Part shown: piece by piece, positions 1 to 11,152 of the stretch
Numbering within the stretch: the stretch's first letter is position 1
Layout of the letters: the number at the start of each line of letters is the position of its first letter
NCBI RefSeq assembly: GCF_963678635.1
Contig: NC_087062.1
Location: 68,681,415 to 68,745,414 of the forward strand
Reading direction: 5' to 3'
DNA: 64,000 bases
Origin: Symsagittifera roscoffensis
Taxonomy: Eukaryota; Xenacoelomorpha; Acoela; Convolutidae
Translations under genes and position numbers: made by a program
Notes under the pieces: generated by a model
The model's database searches: none
Told to the model about the DNA's origin: nothing
The model's input: only the letters and a program-made list of their open reading frames with translations

Positions 1-49
1 TTAAAAATCAAATCAACAAAAATCAAACAAAAATCAGATCAAGCTAAAT

Positions 50-120
50 GGCCTAATGGTATAGTGGTTAATTCGTAAGACTCAAACTCTAGAGATCAGA
101 GGAGCGAATCCACGGCGGCA
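50..120 (+). other. tRNA-like sequence in repeat copy 1 (not a functional tRNA)
   Basis: A stretch with GGTATAGTGGTTAAT resembles the A-box/D-arm region of eukaryotic tRNAs, and GGAGCGAATCC resembles the B box (consensus GGTTCGANTCC, two mismatches) about 40 bases later. The acceptor arms do not pair and the T stem pairs only partly, so this is not an intact tRNA. It looks like the tRNA-derived head of a SINE or another pol III unit trapped in the large repeat. Identical copies lie in the other two units. Confidence 0.45.
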
Positions 121-839
121 CAAAACGGGATTCGATCCAAAACGGGATTCGATCTAGGGTACAGAAAATTGGCTCGAAATAGAGTGCTGGGCGAGTGTAA
201 AAAGAAAATCAACACCTTATATGTTTTGAGTGTTTTACCGGTTTCAAAACAACTAGAATTTTGAAAGCCGGTAAAATCAAGAAAAAAAACCAAGGAGAAA
301 AATCGAAAAAAATCATTATAGTTGGAAGAATTTAACTCCTTGGCAATGTTGAACTTTTTGACAATATGCGGGGAAGGTCATTTTTTAAACATTTTGTTGG
401 CGTTTTCATTGCTCTATGTCAAAGCTGGGCTTCTATCGTCTTTGAGTATATGGGCAGAAAATAAGGAGACGACAAAAACTTGATTCCTTTTTGTCAGGAA
501 GCAGAGCGTAAGCGAGAGTTACTCTACATCCTTCAACAATTTTTTTTTCAAATAAATGGTAAAATACATTCAGAGCGGTCGAAAACGTTGCATCTCAGAA
601 CCAATCATCTTATAGTCCAATTATGCGTAGTGCCTCTTCCTCGGTGTTTTTAAAGAGGCCTCTCTTGTACCATTCATTGTACATTGATTCTGAAGCATTC
701 AAAAATCATTATAGCTTTAAAACAGCCCAGGTCGAGGTCCGCGACTTAAAAAAACACCGGCGCGACCCAAATTTGGCAATTCCAGACCAGCGTGATATTA
801 TTTTGTCATTTCAGGACTGGGGTGACCAAAAGTTAGCAA

Positions 840-2095
840 TTGAAGACCTTGGTCTTTACTTCAGTCGGATAAGACTTGGTCTTTTCTTAAGTCGCGCCTT
901 CGGTCTTTTCTTAAGACTTTTCTTAAATCGCCTCGCTTAAGTCTTTTCTTAAATCGCGCCGCTTAAATTTTTTCTTAAGTCGCGGCGCTTAGGTCTTTTC
1001 TTAAGTCACGTCGCCAGTCTTATCTTAAGTCTTTTCTTATGTCGCGGCGTCGGTCTTTCCTCAAGTCTTCGGTCACTTGTGAAAACCGATAAAACCCGAT
1101 AAGTTCATTCATAATTGGCTTTGATCAATTAAATTCTTTTTGAAAAAACCTGATTGTTACAAGACTACTTTGATAAAATCGAAATTTCAAAGTTGCACCA
1201 TTTCTATTAATAAAAATTTGCCCGTTGCAGCTCATCTAGTCGTAAAATCATCACTTAAACTCCACGCACCATCCCCCACTACCCCCTCCCAGCAAATACT
1301 ATTACTCGCCCCCATTACATCAAAACTCAACTTGGGACAAGGACGTTTCAATCTTGTTCTCCTAGTCGTGGCGTCGAGGCTGGGCGAACTAAGATAGTTT
1401 TTCTGAGGGTTGCATTTGGCAAAGGAGCTTAGGGGTTTTAGTTTCGCGAAATTCTCTCGGTGTACTGTAGCTCTCTATAGAGTTTGGGCCACCAAGTTTA
1501 CTGAAGAGATAATAACTTTATAACGAACTGCCCAGGTGTTCTAACGAACTGGTTCTTGTAAGCGTTGTATCACGCTTTGAACGATTTTCGTTGAACGATT
1601 TTTTTATACAAAATTAATGTGTTCAATCACTATAGATGCCATTGTATCGCTGGTTGAGAAATTAGATTCAACTGGAATGATCAAACCATCTCAACCCAGC
1701 TTACATTCATTGACCTGAAAAAATGCTTTTTACACTGTCGACTATAGCATTCTGCCTGTTAAATGATAGCCATTTGAACTTGAGGGGCTTATTTTTAATT
1801 TATTGAAATCATATTTAATTTTTTGAAAGCGTAGCTTGAGTCTGCTCTTAAGTCGCGCAGCTTAAGTCTTTTCTTATGTCGCGGCGCTTATGTCTTTTCT
1901 TAAGTCGCGTCGCCAGTCTTATCTTAAGTCTTTTCTTAAGTCACGGCTTCGGTCTTTTCTTGTCGTGCCGCTTAAGTCTTTTCTGAAGTCGCGCCGCTTA
2001 AGTCTTTTCTTAAGCCGCGCCGCCAGACTTGTCTTAAGTCGCGTCGCTTAAGTCTTTTCTTTAGTCACAGTGTCGATCTTTTTTTAAGTCTTCGG
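840..2095. repeat. GTCGCG-rich minisatellite blocks, copy 1
   Basis: Blocks at about 840-1065 and 1835-2095 repeat a degenerate ~25-base motif built from AGTCTTTTCTTAAGTCGCG followed by CCGCTTA or GGCGCTTA. They are much more GC-rich than their surroundings. The sequence after each block (from about 1070 and about 2093) is a diverged duplicate, so block plus flank form an internal tandem duplication with a period near 1020 bases. No coding function is suggested: the frames across the blocks are low-complexity and end within them. Confidence 0.85.
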
Positions 2096-2905
2096 TCACT
2101 TGTGAAAACCGATAAAACCCAATAAGTTCATTCATAATTGGCTTTGATCAATTAAATTCATTTTGAACAAACCTGATTTTTACAAAACTACTACGATGAA
2201 ATCAAAATTTCAAAGTTGCATCATTTCTATTGATAAAAATTTGCACGTTGTAGCTCATCTAGTCTTATAATCATCACTTAAACTCCACGCACCATCCCCC
2301 ACCACCCCCTCTCGGTAACCACTATAACTCGCCCCCAAAACATCAAAACTCAACTTGGGACCAGGACGTTTCAATCGTGTTATCCCAATCGTGGCGTCGA
2401 GGCTGGCGACCTAAGGTAGCTTTTCTGAGGGTTGCATTTGGCAAAGAAGCTTGGGGTTTTATTTTTACGACCTCATTTTGTGAAATTCTCTCTGTGAACA
2501 GTAGCTCTCTATAGACCTTGCGCCACTATATTTACTGAAGAGATAAGAAATTTATAAGCAACGGCCCGGATGTTAAAACGAACTCGCACTTGGAAGAGTT
2601 CTATCACGGTTTGAAATATTTTTGTTGAACGTTTTTGTTTAACAAGAGTAATGTCTTCAATCACTATAGATGCCATTGTATCGCCGGTTGAGAAATTAGA
2701 TTTCACTGGAATGATCAAACCATCTCAACACAGTTTACATTCAAACAACTGAGAAAGCTTTCAACACTTTTGACTATAGCATTCTGCTGGATAAATGCAC
2801 GTCATTTGGAGTTAGGGTTTTTTTTATTTATTGGAATTGTATTTACTAAACAGAAAACAATGTGTACATTTCGAGATCAAAATCAAAAATTGAAGAAAAA
2901 AAATT

Positions 2906-3480
2906 GATGTCCAACAAGGATCAATTTTACGCCCACTTCTATTCATGTTATACTTTAATGATGTAGAAAAGAGCAACAGTCGTCAACAAGTTAGTAAAAA
3001 ATTGTTCTTTGCGGATGATACAGCCATAAAATTAAATTCTTCAATAGACATAAGCAGATAATATAGGTCTAAAAGCAGATGCCCAAGAAGTTTTAAAGGA
3101 AACTAATGTTTGGTTAGCAAGCAGTAAATTAGCACTTAACACAAAAAAAAACAAAAACTACGCTTTTCGGCCAAAAATCAGCTGTTAAAAATTCTAAAGA
3201 TACAACAATTAATGGCAAAAAAAACTTAAAAAAATGAAACACTTTAATAATCTCTGAATAATTTTAGATGAAAAATAAAATCTCGCAAACCATATATTTT
3301 CTATAGAGAAAACTAAGCCTGTACTATGGGCTGTTTTCGAGACTGAGAAAAAATTTTGACAAAAATTAGCTTCTTTTGGCCTATAAAACTTTCTTTCAAA
3401 CAATTTTACATTACGGAGTCCTCGCTTACGCATCAGCTGATAGAACAAAATTGGAACACCTATAAATGCTCCTTAAACGT
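2906..3480 (+). pseudogene. Non-LTR retrotransposon reverse transcriptase remnant, copy 1
   Basis: Frames here spell the palm of a LINE-type reverse transcriptase. QQGSIL followed by PLLFMLYFND (about 2912-2965) matches the QGS..GPLLF..YIND block. FFADDTAIKL (about 3010-3040) is the catalytic motif C. After a frame change, VWLASSKLALN matches the conserved WL..NKL.LN block, and LHYGVLAYAS (about 3410-3440) resembles the downstream C-terminal region. Stops and frameshifts break the reading frame, and no endonuclease or upstream palm is visible. The clade (CR1, RTE or Jockey-like) cannot be settled by eye. This copy keeps Gly in QGS but has Arg in place of Gly before PLLF. Confidence 0.8.
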
Positions 3481-5001
3481 CTTATATAAACCTTATGTTA
3501 TAAAAAAATTCAATTCACTTAAATTTATACAATAGCAATATATATTATATTTTTTATATTGAAGACTTTTATACTTATGAACTGCTAAAAGTTTTGTGCA
3601 AAGTATTGCGGAATGAATGCCAATCTGAAATTTAAACAAAATTAATTACTAAAAAATGCAAAAAAAATAAATAAAAAAATATAGCGAGAGCTGTCGTTAT
3701 TATCTCAAAGTTTGCATCAAAGCATTCGATTGCTGACAGAACAGTTAGCTCTTTTTGTTTTCTCTTTTTACAGAAATGATTTAAAAAAATTATAAACAGG
3801 AGCTTTAAAACTTCAACCTTTAGATGAGTATATTCAAGCTAATTGTGATCTGATAAATGGGTTGTTTTGCATTTAAACTATAATAAATCTGTAACTGCAT
3901 CCTTGGTTGTCTTTCGACAATTTTTTTTAAATTTTTGAAGATTTTTGTTATTATTAGGATTAATGGTAAACTCGTAATTTCAATCGAACGGTTCAACTTT
4001 TACCTATTTATTCTTCAAGTGTACCAAAAAAAAACAATTCTTGTTCTCGCTCTAAGACGCCTGAAAACAGGCTTAGTTTACTCTTAAGGCGCTCTCCCAA
4101 GTGATGTTTTTGTGAAAGGATTTCTTCACATTTCTTGCAATTCTGTACGTGCGATGACTTCATTTGGAAACTGTTTATTTATTTTTTTAATTTAGTTATC
4201 ACACTGATATCACCAGGTGATCTTCGAACCAATAGTATCCTCAAGTTACATGCAAATTGGGTTTCAACTTATTAACTTCGATAATAATTTCCACGAGATA
4301 ATATATCTTCTTTACCTTCAGCTGGTTTAAACTTCATTTTAATTCTGTAGGAAAAAGTCTGTGCCAGCTAGCAAGTTCATATTTTTGATAACAGTTGTAT
4401 CACTCCATGGAAATGGGAATAACATAAATTGTTCTTTTTTTGACAAGTTTTTTTTTGTAGCTGAAAACGAATTCGAAATAATCTAAATGGGATTTGGACT
4501 AGCTCTAGAACGGTGTCTGTTTCCCCAGTATAATTCTAGATAATGCCGAAAAATTAATTAATCTGAACGAGTTTATTTCACCGAACCCTGATTTACGATG
4601 TCAAATTTTATTTTGTAACTGATTTTCACACGTAAAACGTTTTTCCAGAAAAAGACGAATTAATCTAAAATGCTGTTGTTTTTGGCACTAATTATATTGC
4701 CATTAACAGTATGGCATTAACTATATTTAGACCAGCAGAGCGCTTTCAACCATTCTTTTTTCCATTATTCAATTCTAAGGTGCATTAACAAAATTGTTCC
4801 ACACAAAAGAGTTCAATGCAAAACGGTCCGAAACATCAAAAAAATTTCTAAAAAACAGTTCCATACAAAACAGTCCAAAACCATTTTTGGACCTTGATTT
4901 TTTCGCGCCGGAAAAATTGATTTACGATTTACAACATCAAGCATGATCGTACTTAAAAATCAAATCAACAAAAATCAAACAAAAATCAGATCAAGCTAAA
5001 T

Positions 5002-5072
5002 GGCCTAATGGTATAGTGGTTAATTCGTAAGACTCAAACTCTAGAGATCAGAGGAGCGAATCCACGGCGGCA
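5002..5072 (+). other. tRNA-like sequence in repeat copy 2
   Basis: Second copy of the tRNA-like stretch, with the same A-box-like and B-box-like motifs as at 50-120. It lies at the same offset within the ~5 kb unit. Confidence 0.45.
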
Positions 5073-5789
5073 CAAAACGGGATTCAATCCAAAACGGGAT
5101 TCGATCTAGGGTACAGAAAATTGGCTCGAAATAGAGTGCTGGGCGAGTGTAAAAAGAAAATCAACACCTTATATGTTTTGAGTGTTTTACCGGTTTCAAA
5201 ACAACTAGAATTTTGAAAGCCGGTAAAATCAAGAAAAAAAACCAAGGAGAAAAATCGAAAAAAATCATTATAGTTGGAAGAATTTAACTCCTTGGCAATG
5301 TTGAACTTTTTGACAATATGCGGGGAAGGTCATTTTTTAAACATTTTGTTGGCGTTTGCAATGCTCTATGTCAAAGCTGGGCTTCTATCGTCTTTGAGTA
5401 TATGGGCAGAAAATAAGGAGACGACAAAAACTTGATTCCTTTTTGTCAGGAAGCAGAGCGTAAGCGAGAGTTACTCTACATCCTTCAACAATTTTTTTTT
5501 CAAATAAATGGTAAAATACATTCAGAGCGGTCGAAAACGTTGCATCTCAGAACCAATCATCTTATAGTCCAATTATGCGTAGTGCCTCTTCCTCGGTGTT
5601 TTTAAAGAGGCCTCTCTTGTACCATTCATTGTACATTGATTCTGAAGCATTCAAAAATCATTATAGCTTTAAAACAGCCCAGGTCGAGGTCCGCGACTTA
5701 AAAAAACACCGGCGCGACCCAAATTTGGCAATTCCAGACCGGCGTGATATTATTTTGTCATTTCAGGACTGGGGTGACCAAAAGTTAGC

Positions 5790-7185
5790 AATTGAAGACC
5801 TTGGTCTTTACTTCAGTCGGATAAGACTTGGTCTTTTCTTAAGTCGCGCCTTCGGTCTTTTCTTAAGACTTTTCTTAAATCGCCTCGCTTAAGTCTTTTC
5901 TTAAATCGCGCCGCTTAAATTTTTTCTTAAGTCGCGGCGCTTAAGTCTTTTCTTAAGTCACGTCGCCAGTCTTATCTTAAGTCTTTTCTTATGTCGCGGC
6001 GTCGGTCTTTTCTTGTCGTGCCGCTTAAGTCTTTTCTTAAGTCGCGCCACTTAAGTAATTTCTTAAGTCGCGCCGCCAGTCTTGCAGTCTTGTCTTAAGT
6101 CGCGCCGCTTAAGTCTTTTCTTTAGTCACGGCGTCGGTCTTTCCTCAAGTCTTCGGTCACTTGTGAAAACCGGTAAAACCCGATAAGTTCATTCATAATT
6201 GGCTTTGATCAATTAAATTCTTTTTGAAAAAACCTGATTGTTACAAGACTACTTTGATAAAATCGAAATTTCAAAGTTGCATCATTTCTATTAATAAAAA
6301 TTTGCCCGTTGCAGCTCATCTAGTCCTAAAATCATCACTTAAACTCCACGCACCATCCCCCACTACCCCCTCCCAGCAAATACTATTACTCGCCCCCATT
6401 ACATCAAAACTCAACTTGGGACAAGGACGTTTCAATCTTGTTCTCCTAGTCGTGGCGTCGAGGCTGGGCGAACTAAGATAGTTTTTCTGAGGGTTGCATT
6501 TGGCAAAGGAGCTTAGGGGTTTTAGTTTCGCGAAATTCTCTCGGTGTACTGTAGCTCTCTATAGAGTTTGGGCCACCAAGTTTACTGAAGAGATAATAAC
6601 TTTATAACGAACTGCCCAGGTGTTCTAACGAACTGGTTCTTGTAAGCGTTGTATCACGCTTTGAACGATTTTCGTTGAACGATTTTTTTATACAAAATTA
6701 ATGTGTTCAATCACTATAGATGCCATTGTATCGCTGGTTGAGAAATTAGATTCAACTGGAATGATCAAACCATCTCAACCCAGCTTACATTCATTGACCT
6801 GAAAAAATGCTTTTTACACTGTCGACTATAGCATTCTGCCTGTTAAATGATAGCCATTTGAACTTGAGGGGCTTATTTTTAATTTATTGAAATCATATTT
6901 AATTTTTTGAAAGCGTAGCTTGAGTCTGCTCTTAAGTCGCGCAGCTTAAGTCTTTTCTTATGTCGCGGCGCTTATGTCTTTTCTTAAGTCGCGTCGCCAG
7001 TCTTATCTTAAGTCTTTTCTTAAGTCACGGCTTCGGTCTTTTCTTGTCGTGCCGCTTAAGTCTTTTCTGAAGTCGCGCCGCTTAAGTCTTTTCTTAAGCC
7101 GCGCCGCCAGACTTGTCTTAAGTCGTGTCGCTTAAGTCTTTTCTTTAGTCACAGTGTCGATCTTTTTTTAAGTCTTCGGTCACTT
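5790..7185. repeat. GTCGCG-rich minisatellite blocks, copy 2
   Basis: Equivalent of the minisatellite pair in the first unit, at about 5790-6150 and 6915-7185. The first block is about 130 bases longer than in copy 1, with extra monomers near 6010-6140. This is length variation typical of minisatellites. Confidence 0.85.
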
Positions 7186-7989
7186 GTGAAAACCGATAAA
7201 ACCCAATAAGTTCATTCATAATTGGCTTTGATCAATTAAATTCATTTTGAACAAACCTGATTTTTACAAAACTACTACGATGAAATCAAAATTTCAAAGT
7301 TGCATCATTTCTATTGATAAAAATTTGCACGTTGTAGCTCATCTAGTCTTATAATCATCACTTAAACTCCACGCACCATCCCCCACCACCCCCTCTCGGT
7401 AACCACTATAACTCGCCCCCAAAACATCAAAACTCAACTTGGGACCAGGACGTTTCAATCGTGTTATCCCAATCGTGGCGTCGAGGCTGGCGACCTAAGG
7501 TAGCTTTTCTGAGGGTTGCATTTGGCAAAGAAGCTTGGGGTTTTATTTTTACGACCTCATTTTGTGAAATTCTCTCTGTGAACAGTAGCTCTCTATAGAC
7601 CTTGCGCCACTATATTTACTGAAGAGATAAGAAATTTATAAGCAACGGCCCGGATGTTAAAACGAACTCGCACTTGGAAGAGTTCTATCACGGTTTGAAA
7701 TATTTTTGTTGAACGTTTTTGTTTAACAAGAGTAATGTCTTCAATCACTATAGATGCCATTGTATCGCCGGTTGAGAAATTAGATTTCACTGGAATGATC
7801 AAACCATCTCAACACAGTTTACATTCAAACAACTGAGAAAGCTTTCAACACTTTTGACTATAGCATTCTGCTGGATAAATGCACGTCATTTGGAGTTAGG
7901 GTTTTTTTTATTTATTGGAATTGTATTTACTAAACTGAAAACAATGTGTACATTTCGAGATCAAAATCAAAAATTGAAGAAAAAAAATT

Positions 7990-8565
7990 GATGTCCAACA
8001 AAGATCAATTTTAGGCCCACTTCTATTCATGTTATACTTTAATGATGTAGAAAAGAGCAACAGTCGTCAACAAGTTAGTAAAAAATTGTTCTTTGCGGAT
8101 GATACAGCCATAAAATTAAATTCTTCAATAGACATAAGCAGATAGTATAGGTCTAAAAGCAGATACCCAAGAAGTTTTAAAGGAAACTAATGTTTGGTTA
8201 GCAAGCAGTAAATTAGCACTTAACACAAAAAAAAACAAAAACTACGCTTTTCGGCCAAAAATCAGCTGTTAAAAATTCTACAGATACAACAATTAATGGC
8301 AAAAAAACTTAAAAAAATGAAACACTTTAATAATCTCTGAATAATTTTAGATGAAAAATAAAATCTCGCAAACCATATTTTTTCTATAGAGAAAACTAAG
8401 CCTGTACTATGGGCTGTTTTCGAGACTGAGAAAAAATTTTGACAAAAATTAGCTTCTTTTGGCCTATAAAACTTTCTTTCAAACAATTTTACATTACGGA
8501 GTCCTCGCTTACGCATCAGCTGATAGAACAAAATTGGAACACCTATAAATGCTCCTTAAACGTCT
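7990..8565 (+). pseudogene. Non-LTR retrotransposon reverse transcriptase remnant, copy 2
   Basis: Duplicate of the reverse transcriptase remnant in the second large unit. Here the conserved ILGPLLF block is intact, but the preceding Gly is Arg (QQRSIL); copy 1 has the opposite pair of changes. The FFADDT catalytic motif is kept. The same frameshifts separate the palm and C-terminal pieces, so the gene was broken before the 5 kb unit was duplicated. Confidence 0.8.
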
Positions 8566-10084
8566 TATATAAACCTTATGTTATAAAAAAATTCAATTCA
8601 CTTAAATTTATACAATAGCAATATATATTATATTTTTTATATTGAAGACTTTTATACTTATGAACTGCTAAAAGTTTTGTGCAAAGTATTGCGGAATGAA
8701 TGCCAATCTGAAATTTAAACAAAATTAATTACTAAAAAATGCAAAAAAAATAAATAAAAAAATATAGCGAGAGCTGTCGTTATTATCTCAAAGTTTGCAT
8801 CAAAGCATTCGATTGCTGACAGAACAGTTAGCTCTTTTTGTTTTCTCTTTTTACAGAAATGATTTAAAAAATTATAAACAGGAGCTTTAAAACTTCAACC
8901 TTTAGATGAGTATATTCAAGCTAATTGTGATCTGATAAATGGGTTGTTTTGCATTTAAACTATAATAAATCTGTAACTGCATCCTTGGTTGTCTTTCGAC
9001 AATTTTTTTTAAATTTTTGAAGATTTTTGTTATTATTAGGATTAATGGTAAACTCGTAATTTCAATCGAACGGTTCAACTTTTACCTATTTATTCTTCAA
9101 GTGTACCAAAAAAAAAACAATTCTTGTTCTCGCTCTAAGACGCCTGAAAACAGGCTTAGTTTACTCTTAAGGCGCTCTCCCAAGTGATGTTTTTGTGAAA
9201 GGATTTCTTCACATTTCTTGCAATTCTGTACGTGCGATGACTTCATTTGGAAACTGTTTATTTATTTTTTTAATTTAGTTATCACACTGATATCACCAGG
9301 TGATCTTCGAACCAATAGTATCCTCAAGTTACATGCAAATTGGGTTTCAACTTATTAACTTCGATAATAATTTCCACGAGATAATATATCTTCTTTACCT
9401 TCAGCTGGTTTAAACTTCATTTTAATTCTGTAGGAAAAAGTCTGTGCCAGCTAGCAAGTTCATATTTTTGATAACAGTTGTATCACTCCATGGAAATGGG
9501 AATAACATAAATTGTTCTTTTTTTGACAAGTTTTTTTTTGTAGCTGAAAACGAATTCGAAATAATCTAAATGGGATTTGGACTAGCTCTAGAACGGTGTC
9601 TGTTTCCCCAGTATAATTCTAGATAATGCCGAAAAAGTAATTAATCTGAACGAGTTTATTTCACCGAACCCTGATTTACGATGTCAAATTTTATTTTGTA
9701 ACTGATTTTCACACGTAAAACGTTTTTCCAGAAAAAGACGAATTAATCTAAAATGCTGTTGTTTTTGGCACTAATTATATTGCCATTAACAGTATGGCAT
9801 TAACTATATTTAGACCAGCAGAGCGCTTTCAACCATTCTTTTTTCCATTATTCAATTCTAAGGTGCATTAACAAAATTGTTCCACACAAAAGAGTTCAAT
9901 GCAAAACGGTCCGAAACATCAAAAAAATTTCTAAAAAACAGTTCCATACAAAACAGTCCAAAACCATTTTTGGACCTTGATTTTTTCGCGCCGGCAAAAT
10001 TGATTTACGATTTACAACATCAAGCATGATCGTACTTAAAAATCAAATCAACAAAAATCAAACAAAAATCAGATCAAGCTAAAT

Positions 10085-10155
10085 GGCCTAATGGTATAGT
10101 GGTTAATTCGTAAGACTCAAACTCTAGAGATCAGAGGAGCGAATCCACGGCGGCA
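10085..10155 (+). other. tRNA-like sequence in repeat copy 3
   Basis: Third copy of the tRNA-like stretch, in the truncated third unit. Its preservation in all three units reflects array homogeneity and does not itself show function. Confidence 0.45.
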
Positions 10156-10661
10156 CAAAACGGGATTCAATCCAAAACGGGATTCGATCTAGGGTACAGA
10201 AAATTGGCTCGAAATAGAGTGCTGGGCGAGTGTAAAAAGAAAATCAACACCTTATATGTTTTGAGTGTTTTACCGGTTTCAAAACAACTAGAATTTTGAA
10301 AGCCGGTAAAATCAAGAAAAAAAACCAAGGAGAAAAATCGAAAAAAATCATTATAGTTGGAAGAATTTAACTCCTTGGCAATGTTGAACTTTTTGACAAT
10401 ATGCGGGGAAGGTCATTTTTTAAACATTTTGTTGGCGTTTGCAATGCTCTATGTCAAAGCTGGGCTTCTATCGTCTTTGAGTATATGGGCAGAAAATAAG
10501 GAGACGACAATAACTTGATTCCTTTTTGTCAGGAAGCAGAGCGTAAGCGAGAGTTACTCTACATCCTTCAACGATTTTTTTTTTCAAATAAATGGTAAAA
10601 TACATTCAGAGCGGTCGAAAACGTTGCATCTCAGAACCAATCATCTGATAGTCCAATTATG

Positions 10662-10980
10662 TCAAGCCCAGGTTACGTGGTGAACACAATAATCCGATCT
10701 TCAATTTGGGGACCAGAATCTTGTAAAAGAAATTGCTCCTATCGTGTATAGGGCCAGAGGTAACTGAAAGGCGGTCTGCGAAGTAGGCTCTGCCATATTT
10801 GTTTTTCTTTCACGACGAACTCTATTCACAGCTTTTTGGTTGGCAGAGTAACTTGGTATATGAACAGCTGCTTCTCGGTTAACATCACGATTGCCTGCAA
10901 AAATGTCTCCTGTGGTGTTCCATCCGAAACTGAAGCTTAATGTTTAACCTTTTTTCTGAACTTACGTTTTTCGATTTCAG
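10662..10980. other. Unique sequence after the 5 kb array; no gene seen
   Basis: Sequence becomes unrelated to the array at 10662. The end of this stretch (10960-10980) is pyrimidine-rich and ends in TTTCAG, which could be a splice acceptor for the next feature. Nothing else is recognisable. Confidence 0.4.
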
Positions 10981-11152
10981 CAGCATCACGGAAGTAAAAG
11001 TGATCAACAATGACCTCAACGGAGTGTTCTTTTGTGTGCACAAGTCCGTTGTAACTGCTTTGTACACAGCGCTAGGAGAAAACTTGGCTGCACGCATTAG
11101 ATGTTTGATTTATGAATACACTTCAAAATTTGGTAACTCAGAATGTTTGTAG
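10981..11152 (+). CDS. Possible host exon, unknown protein
   Basis: A strong acceptor-like tract (TTTTTCGATTTCAG) precedes an open frame with balanced, non-AT-biased codons. It includes VKVINNDLNGVFF and VVTALYTALGENLAARIR and ends at a TAG at 11150-11152. I recognise no family. The composition contrasts with the surrounding AT-rich DNA, which is the main reason to call it. It may be a last exon or an exon with an unseen donor. No partner exon was identified. Confidence 0.3.

Larger units (their letters stand above)
1..10661. repeat. Tandem array of a ~5 kb unit, about 2.1 copies
   Basis: The same sequence starts at 1, 4953 and 10036, so the two complete units are 4952 and 5083 bases. The third copy is cut off after 10661, where it changes abruptly to unrelated sequence. 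The copies are nearly identical over kilobases. Most of the length difference is a block of roughly 130 bases gained in copy 2 (about 6010-6140) inside a minisatellite. Each unit has the same order: tRNA-like stretch, GTCGCG minisatellite, a ~1 kb segment present twice, a reverse transcriptase remnant, then AT-rich DNA. The array may continue to the left of the window. High identity implies recent duplication or ongoing homogenisation. Confidence 0.95.

Noticed and set aside
50-120. Functional tRNA gene
   Set aside because: Promoter-like boxes are present, but the acceptor and T stems do not pair, so no cloverleaf forms.
1-10661. CRISPR array
   Set aside because: The repeats are kilobase-scale tandem units and minisatellites without uniform repeat-spacer structure, and the genome is eukaryotic.
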